NCBI GenBank assembly: GCA_945890735.1
Contig: CAMDCZ010000038.1
Span: 1-20,031, forward strand
Direction: 5' to 3'
DNA from: Bordetella parapertussis
Lineage (GTDB): Bacteria > Pseudomonadota > Gammaproteobacteria > Burkholderiales > Burkholderiaceae_C
DNA: 20,031 nucleotides
Shown here: piece by piece, positions 15,277-20,031 of the stretch
Numbering within the stretch: the first letter of the stretch is position 1
Layout: every line of letters starts with the position of its first letter
Position numbers and translations under genes: made by a program
Notes under the pieces: model-generated
What the model saw: the letters and a program-made list of their open reading frames with translations, nothing else
Database searches by the model: none
Told to the model about the DNA's origin: nothing

Positions 15277-15609
15277 ATGTCTTTGACTTCCACCGATATC
15301 CAACGCCTGGCCCAGCTGTCACGTTTGCGCTTTGATGACCCAGCCAGCTCGCGTTTGCAGCAGCAATTGAACGGTTTCTTCGGTATCGTCGAGCAAATGC
15401 GCTCGGTGGACACCAGCGGGGTGCTGCCCATGGCGCATCCGATCGATGCCATGCCCAACCTGGGCGAGCACGCCGCCAGCGCTGCCCACGGCATGCATTT
15501 GCGCCTGCGCGAAGACCTGGTGAACGAACCCAACCAACGCGAGGCCAACCAGCGCAGCGCCCCAGCGGTCGAGCGCGGTCTGTTTTTGGTGCCCAAGGTG
15601 ATCGAATGA
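15277..15609 (+). CDS. gatC: Asp-tRNA(Asn)/Glu-tRNA(Gln) amidotransferase subunit GatC
   Basis: This 110-residue subunit wraps around GatA and stabilises the GatCAB complex. It has the GatC pattern: MSLTSTDIQRLAQLSRL at the start, LNGFFGIVEQMRSVDTSGV in the middle and the C-terminal LREDLVNEPNQRE...SAPAVERGLFLVPKVIE. An ATG 30 bases upstream (15247) is in frame, but MSLT at 15277 is the typical family start; neither has a good ribosome binding site. About 10-12 residues around 61-74 (NLGEHAASAAHGMH) appear extra compared with what I expect for GatC, making it slightly long. It overlaps gatA by ATGA at 15606-15609. Confidence 0.92.
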   Translation: MSLTSTDIQRLAQLSRLRFDDPASSRLQQQLNGFFGIVEQMRSVDTSGVLPMAHPIDAMPNLGEHAASAAHGMHLRLREDLVNEPNQREANQRSAPAVERGLFLVPKVIE

Positions 15610-17090
15610 GCGACCAAGCCCTGCACCTGCAAAGCCTGACCGAGTTGCGCGCCACCTTGGCAACCAAACAGGCCAGCGCCCCCGAAGTCGCCCAGCACTT
15701 TTTGCAACGCGCCCAAGCCGACGCCCACCACGCGTTTTTGGCATTCAACCCAGAAGCGACCCTGGCGCAAGCCGCCGCCGCGCAACAGCGTTTGGACGCC
15801 GGTGACACAGCACCCTTGCTCGGTTTGCCCATTGCGCACAAAGACATTTTTGTCACCACCGACTTTCCCACCACCGCTGGCTCGCGCATGCTCGAGCACT
15901 ACCGCTCGCCGTTTGACGCCACCGTCGTGCAGCGCTTGGGCCAAGCGGGCATGGTGAGTTTGGGCAAGCTCAGCTGCGACGAGTTCGCGATGGGCTCTGC
16001 GAATGAAAACATCGCCGTGCCTTCGGCACAACCCCATGCGGTCACCAACCCCTGGGATGTGTCACGCATCCCAGGCGGCTCCTCGGGCGGCAGCGCGGCA
16101 GCGGTGGCGGCTCGGCTGACACCCGCGGCCACGGGCACCGACACCGGCGGCTCGATCCGCCAGCCGGCGGCGTTTTGCGGCATCACCGGCATCAAGCCGA
16201 CCTATGGCCGCGCTTCGCGCTACGGCATGGTGGCGTTTGCCTCCAGCCTGGATCAGGCAGGCCCGATGGCACGCAGCGCCGAAGACTGCGCGCTGCTGTT
16301 GTCCGCGCTGTGTGGTGCAGACCTCGACCGTGATTCCACCTCCTTGGACGTGCCTGTCGAAGATTTTTCTGCTGGCTTGCATGCCCCGATCAAAGGCTTG
16401 CGCATTGGCATACCGAACGAGTTTTTTGGCGATGGCTTGGCCAGCGATGTGCGCGGTCCGATCGACCAGGCGTTGCAAACGCTGGTGGCTCAGGGCGCGG
16501 TGCTGGTGCCGATTGCTTTGCCGCGCACCGAACTGTCGATCCCGGTCTACTACATCATTGCGCCGGCCGAGGCTTCGAGCAACCTGTCGCGTTTTGACGG
16601 CGTGAAGTTTGGTCACCGCGCCAAAGACTTCAGCGACCTGGCTGACATGTATGAAAAAACCCGCTCTGAAGGGTTTGGCGACGAGGTCAAGCGCCGCATC
16701 ATGATTGGCAGCTATGTGCTGTCGCATGGTTATTACGACGCTTACTACCTGCAAGCGCAAAAAATCCGCCGCATGATTGCCGATGATTTCCAAGCCGCGT
16801 TCAAGCAATGCGATGTGATCGCCGGGCCCGTGGCGCCTACCGTGGCCTGGAAGCTGGGCGACAAATCGAACGATCCGCTGGCGAACTACCTGGCCGACAT
16901 CTTCACCCTGCCGGCCTCGTTGGCGGGCCTGCCCGGCATGAGCTTGCCGGTGGGTTTTGGCAAAGGCGGCATGCCCGTGGGCATGCAACTGATCGGCAAC
17001 TACCTGCAAGAGGCCAAGCTGCTGAATGTGGCGCACCAATACCAAGTGCACTCCGACCACCACCTGCAGACACCCGGAGGTGTCGCATGA
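15606..17090 (+). CDS. gatA: Asp-tRNA(Asn)/Glu-tRNA(Gln) amidotransferase subunit GatA
   Basis: This 494-residue amidase-signature enzyme releases ammonia from glutamine and passes it to GatB, which amidates misacylated Glu-tRNA(Gln) or Asp-tRNA(Asn). The Ser-cisSer-Lys triad is visible as Lys79 in GLPIAHKD, Ser159 in PGGSSGGSAAAV and Ser183 in DTGGSIRQPAAFCG. The Gly/Ser-rich amidase signature covers about 155-190. The C-terminal part (LPGMSLPVGFGKGGMPVGMQ) is also typical. The length is normal. Its start overlaps the gatC stop and its stop overlaps the gatB start, so all three subunits are translationally coupled. Confidence 0.97.
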   Translation: MSDQALHLQSLTELRATLATKQASAPEVAQHFLQRAQADAHHAFLAFNPEATLAQAAAAQQRLDAGDTAPLLGLPIAHKDIFVTTDFPTTAGSRMLEHYRSPFDATVVQRLGQAGMVSLGKLSCDEFAMGSANENIAVPSAQPHAVTNPWDVSRIPGGSSGGSAAAVAARLTPAATGTDTGGSIRQPAAFCGITGIKPTYGRASRYGMVAFASSLDQAGPMARSAEDCALLLSALCGADLDRDSTSLDVPVEDFSAGLHAPIKGLRIGIPNEFFGDGLASDVRGPIDQALQTLVAQGAVLVPIALPRTELSIPVYYIIAPAEASSNLSRFDGVKFGHRAKDFSDLADMYEKTRSEGFGDEVKRRIMIGSYVLSHGYYDAYYLQAQKIRRMIADDFQAAFKQCDVIAGPVAPTVAWKLGDKSNDPLANYLADIFTLPASLAGLPGMSLPVGFGKGGMPVGMQLIGNYLQEAKLLNVAHQYQVHSDHHLQTPGGVA

Positions 17091-18568
17091 GCGCGCCACT
17101 CGTTCACGGCTACGAAGTCGTCATTGGCTTTGAAACACACGCCCAACTCTCGACCCAAAGCAAAATTTTCAGCCGCGCCTCGACCGCTTTTGGTGCCGAG
17201 CCCAACACGCAAGCCTGCGCGGTGGACCTGGCCCTGCCCGGCACGCTGCCGGTGATGAACAAAGCCGCGGTGGAGCGCGCCATCCAACTCGGTTTGGCGC
17301 TGGGCTCGCACATCGCCGAGCGCAGCATCTTTGCCCGCAAAAACTATTTCTACCCCGACCTGCCCAAGGGCTACCAGATCAGCCAGTTCGAGATCCCGGT
17401 GGTGCAAGGCGGCGAGGTGTCTTTCTTCATGGAAGAGGGCAAAGAAACGGTTCACAAAACCGTGCGCTTGGTGCGCGCGCATTTGGAAGAAGACGCCGGC
17501 AAATCGCTGCACGAAGACTTCATTGGGCAAAGCGGCATTGACCTCAACCGCGCGGGCACACCGCTCTTGGAGATCGTGACCGAGCCCGACATGCGCTCAA
17601 GCGCCGAGGCTGTGGCCTATGCCAAAGCGCTGCACAAAATCGTCACCTGGATCGGCATCTGCGACGGCAACATGCAAGAGGGCTCATTCCGTTGCGACGC
17701 CAATGTGTCGGTGCGCAAACCTGGCCAACCGCTGGGCACACGCCGTGAAATCAAAAACTTGAACAGCTTCAAGTTCATGCAGCAAGCCATCGACTACGAG
17801 GTGCGCTGGCAAATTGAGCAAATCGAAGACGGTCATGCCATCCAACAGGCCACGGTGCTGTTCAATCCCGACACCGGCGAGACCCGCGCCATGCGCACCA
17901 AGGAAGACGCCGCTGACTACCGCTATTTCCCCGACCCCGATTTGCCACCCTTGGTGATCAGCCGCGATTGGGTGGAACGGGTCAAGGCCGACATGGCCGA
18001 GTTGCCACGCGTGATGGCCGAGCGCTTTGTGCGCGACCATGGCCTGCCCGAATACGACGCCACGCAACTGACGCAAAGCAAAGCGATTGCCGCTTACTTT
18101 GAGGCCACCGCCAAGGCCTGCGGTCAACCGAAGCTGGCCAGTAACTGGATCATGGGTGAGGTGTCACGCCGCTTGAACAGCGGCGAGGTGTCGGTTGAAA
18201 ACCTGCCTGTGAGCGCCGCGCAACTGGCCGCGCTGATTGACCGCATCAGCGACAACACCATCAGCAACAGCGCAGCGCGGCAGGTGTTTGATGCACTCTG
18301 GGCGGAGGGCGCAGTTGCAGGCGGCAGCACTGACGCAACGCGTGTGGACGCCATCATCGACGCCAAAGGCTTGAAGCAGATGAACGACTCCGGCGAGCTG
18401 GAAAAAATCATCGACGAGGTGTTGGCTGCCAACCCCCAAAACGTGCAAGAGTTCAAAGCCGGCAACGCCAAGGCCTTGAACGGCTTGGTCGGGCCCATCA
18501 TGAAAGCCAGCAAGGGCAAGGCCAATCCGGCGCAAGTCAATGCGTTGTTGATGAAGAAGTTGGGATGA
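17087..18568 (+). CDS. gatB: Asp-tRNA(Asn)/Glu-tRNA(Gln) amidotransferase subunit GatB
   Basis: This 493-residue subunit holds the kinase/transamidase site that activates the side-chain carboxylate of the misacylated tRNA. Characteristic segments are GYEVVIGFETHAQL (8-21), YPDLPKGYQISQFEIP (89-104), VRLVRAHLEEDAGKS (126-140) and the signature IDLNRAGTPLLEIVTEPDMR (151-170). The last ~150 residues form the helical, YqeY-like tRNA-binding tail, ending NPAQVNALLMKKLG. The start at 17087 is supported by a perfect GGAGGT (17076-17081) 5 nt upstream and by the ATGA overlap with gatA. A gatCAB operon implies indirect synthesis of Gln-tRNA or Asn-tRNA; which of the two cannot be read from this window. 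Confidence 0.97.
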   Translation: MSAPLVHGYEVVIGFETHAQLSTQSKIFSRASTAFGAEPNTQACAVDLALPGTLPVMNKAAVERAIQLGLALGSHIAERSIFARKNYFYPDLPKGYQISQFEIPVVQGGEVSFFMEEGKETVHKTVRLVRAHLEEDAGKSLHEDFIGQSGIDLNRAGTPLLEIVTEPDMRSSAEAVAYAKALHKIVTWIGICDGNMQEGSFRCDANVSVRKPGQPLGTRREIKNLNSFKFMQQAIDYEVRWQIEQIEDGHAIQQATVLFNPDTGETRAMRTKEDAADYRYFPDPDLPPLVISRDWVERVKADMAELPRVMAERFVRDHGLPEYDATQLTQSKAIAAYFEATAKACGQPKLASNWIMGEVSRRLNSGEVSVENLPVSAAQLAALIDRISDNTISNSAARQVFDALWAEGAVAGGSTDATRVDAIIDAKGLKQMNDSGELEKIIDEVLAANPQNVQEFKAGNAKALNGLVGPIMKASKGKANPAQVNALLMKKLG

Positions 18569-18581
18569 CGGGGTTTATTTT

Positions 18582-18618
18582 CCTTGCATTTTGAATATTC
18601 TATATTTAAAATACAAGG
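18582..18618. repeat. 37-bp imperfect AT-rich inverted repeat abutting the ATPase start codon
   Basis: Two 17-base arms (18582-18598 and 18602-18618) around a 3-base centre are complementary at 15 of 17 positions; the outer ends read CCTTG and CAAGG. The last base is directly before the ATG at 18619. A -10-like TATATT (18601-18606) lies inside the dyad, and the AAGG that might serve as ribosome binding site forms its right end with no spacing to the ATG. This arrangement fits an operator or an RNA hairpin blocking the start. It is not a normal intrinsic terminator for gatB, because no T-tract follows. Confidence 0.75.
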
Positions 18619-19770
18619 ATGTTTTCACGTATCGCCCTTGATTCTCTGACCGCCGCGCTAACCTGGAGTCCTGCGGTGGCCATCCTTGGCCCAAGGCAAG
18701 TTGGCAAAACCACCTTGGCCCGCTCGCTGCTTGAAAGCCATGCGCAAGCCCTCTATCTGGATCTCGAATCCCCCCAAGATCGGGCGCGGCTGGGCGAAGG
18801 CCCACTCTTTTTGCAAGCCCACGCAGCGCACATGCTCATCTTGGATGAAGTGCAAAACAGCCCAGAGTTGTTCTCTATCTTGCGCGGCGAGATTGACCGT
18901 GTACGTCGCGCCGGACGCTTCGTGCTGCTGGGATCGGCCTCGTTTGAATTGCTTCGTCAGTCGCAGTCTTTGGCAGGGCGCTTGAGTTTGATTGACATGC
19001 ATCCGCTGCTGGTGAATGAGGTGGGCACCGACCTTCAAACCGTGCAGACCCTGTGGTTGCGCGGCGGCTTCCCACCCAGCTTTTGCGCTGCTGATGGGCA
19101 AACCTCTTGGCACTGGCGCGAAGCCTTCATTCGCCATCTGTTGCACACCGATTTACCCGCTTTGGGCCTGCGTGTCGATGAGCCCAGCCTGCGTCGTTTT
19201 TGGCGCATGTTGGCACATGTCCACGGGCAACTGTTCAATGCCTCGGGTATCGCCAATTCCTTGGATGTCAGCGCACCAACAGTCAACCGCTGGCTAGACC
19301 ACATGGTGGGCGCACTTTTGGTGCGCAAGCTCGAACCCTTTCACACCAATCTGGGCAAACGCTTGGTCAAATCACCCAAGGTCTATGTGCGTGACAGTGG
19401 ATTGCTGCACAGTCTGCTTGGGTTGACCAGCGTTGCTGATCTGCAAGGCCATCCCTCGGTGGGTGCCTCCTGGGAAGGCTTCGTGATGGACCAAATCGCT
19501 GCACACTTGCCCGCCGGGGCCAGCATGTCTTTTTACAGAACGGCTGCCGGTGCCGAGTTAGATGTGGTGGTTGAAGCGGGGCAACGAAGAATGGGCTTTG
19601 AAATCAAGTTCAGCGTGGCGCCAAAAGTGAGTAAAGGGTTTTGGCAATCCCTTCAAGACGTGCAACCCCATCACACCTACATCGTTGCCCCGGTGCCGCA
19701 GCGATGGCCTTTTGCAGAGGGTGTAGACGTCATACCCGTGGGAGATATTGCCAAGGTATTGGCTGGTTAA
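18619..19770 (+). CDS. AAA family ATPase with DUF4143 C-terminal domain
   Basis: This 383-residue protein is of the ATPase type with an N-terminal AAA domain and a C-terminal DUF4143 domain. Walker A is G24-P-R-Q-V-G-K30-T-T32, Walker B is LILDEVQ (73-79), and a sensor-like LLGSAS (103-108) and AGR (119-121) follow. Residues about 205-240 form a winged-helix-like segment (ASGIANSLDVSAPTVNRWL). The C-terminal part shows YRT (306-308) and Asp315-x12-Glu328-x-Lys330, which has the spacing of a PD-(D/E)xK nuclease-like core. No cellular role is established for most members; they are widespread and strain-variable. The start fits the family, but the only Shine-Dalgarno-like AAGG touches the ATG, so the mRNA may be leaderless. 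No partner gene (for example an antitoxin) is adjacent. Confidence 0.9.
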   Translation: MFSRIALDSLTAALTWSPAVAILGPRQVGKTTLARSLLESHAQALYLDLESPQDRARLGEGPLFLQAHAAHMLILDEVQNSPELFSILRGEIDRVRRAGRFVLLGSASFELLRQSQSLAGRLSLIDMHPLLVNEVGTDLQTVQTLWLRGGFPPSFCAADGQTSWHWREAFIRHLLHTDLPALGLRVDEPSLRRFWRMLAHVHGQLFNASGIANSLDVSAPTVNRWLDHMVGALLVRKLEPFHTNLGKRLVKSPKVYVRDSGLLHSLLGLTSVADLQGHPSVGASWEGFVMDQIAAHLPAGASMSFYRTAAGAELDVVVEAGQRRMGFEIKFSVAPKVSKGFWQSLQDVQPHHTYIVAPVPQRWPFAEGVDVIPVGDIAKVLAG

Positions 19771-20031
19771 GCAGCAGCAGCGCGGTAGCTTAGGAACAAA
19801 TCCGCAGGCAATGGATGCTGCATTTTTGACGCCCTCGCGCCAAGCCGGCACTCAGACTTGGCGCATCATCGTTTGCCAACCAAGCCACGACAATGACGAA
19901 TCCCATGGTGGATACCTTTCGATGTTGTCGCGATATTGAGCGGCAGTCACTTAGGCCAAAGCACCCATAAGCGCAGAGGTTGCTTCATGCGCCCGGCCCA
20001 TTCGCCAGCTTGCCACCCGGTGCCCATGAAC
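19771..20031. other. Terminal stretch without a confident gene
   Basis: About 260 bp follow the ATPase gene. A perfect 8-bp stem, GCGCCAAG (19837-19844) with CTTGGCGC (19857-19864), encloses a 12-base loop. On the minus strand there is an open stretch from the right edge to a TGA at 19947-19949 (27 codons, ending RLWVLWPK). A GTG overlapping that stop begins a 32-residue frame down to 19852, and the same frame stays open beyond its stop past 19771. This could be the tail of a gene outside the window, a degraded gene, or a dispersed intergenic repeat. I recognise no product. Confidence 0.3.

Noticed and set aside
14142..16037. Extended 631-codon version of mreB
   Set aside because: The extra 284 codons are antisense to gatC and gatA; MreB starts at MFGAFRRYF with a strong ribosome binding site at 15185.
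18569..18618. Dyad behind gatB as an intrinsic terminator
   Set aside because: The stem is AT-rich with no T-tract after it, and it ends exactly at the next start codon; operator or leader structure fits better.
1..20031. CRISPR arrays, tRNA or rRNA genes, insertion sequences, integrases, toxin-antitoxin pairs
   Set aside because: None was seen: no regularly spaced direct repeats, no cloverleaf, no transposase motifs. The DUF4143 ATPase has no adjacent small partner gene, so a toxin-antitoxin call is unsupported.

Overview
The window reads as an ordinary, gene-dense chromosomal segment of a beta-proteobacterium of order Burkholderiales. A Comamonadaceae relative (Limnohabitans, Rhodoferax or Polaromonas type) seems most likely. 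This is judged from protein sequence character, moderately high GC, and the gene order gatBAC | mreBCD-mrdA. I see no insertion sequence, CRISPR array, tRNA, rRNA or prophage gene. I found no convincing new defence or mobile system; the less ordinary parts are listed as findings.

Layout, left to right. (1) 1-3992, minus strand: the 5' part of rpsL with its promoter. Upstream of it is a tight five-gene run read hemJ -> vanZ-like -> 2Fe-2S ferredoxin -> alpha/beta hydrolase -> D-Ala-D-Ala carboxypeptidase. (2) 4080-5087, plus: hemB, head-to-head with hemJ, so two haem-biosynthesis genes share one intergenic region. (3) 5089-6400, minus: a DsbA-like 2-hydroxychromene-2-carboxylate isomerase family gene followed by a dienelactone hydrolase family gene. 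(4) 6503-10533, plus: a short-chain dehydrogenase, a CoA-acylating (methyl)malonate-semialdehyde dehydrogenase (mmsA) and a GMC-family FAD alcohol dehydrogenase. The last two are 15 bp apart and look like an alcohol -> semialdehyde -> acyl-CoA pair. (5) 10671-15185, minus: a bidirectional terminator, then the cell-shape operon mreB-mreC-mreD-mrdA, read right to left with start/stop overlaps. (6) 15277-18568, plus: gatC-gatA-gatB, the tRNA-dependent amidotransferase, coupled by ATGA overlaps and divergent from mreB. (7) 18582-20031: a 37-bp AT-rich dyad directly against the start of an AAA/DUF4143 ATPase gene, then about 260 bp without a confident gene.

Together the window covers housekeeping functions (ribosome, haem, peptidoglycan and shape, charged tRNA) plus a small catabolic block in the middle. 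The ATPase at the right end is the one gene that looks like accessory content.
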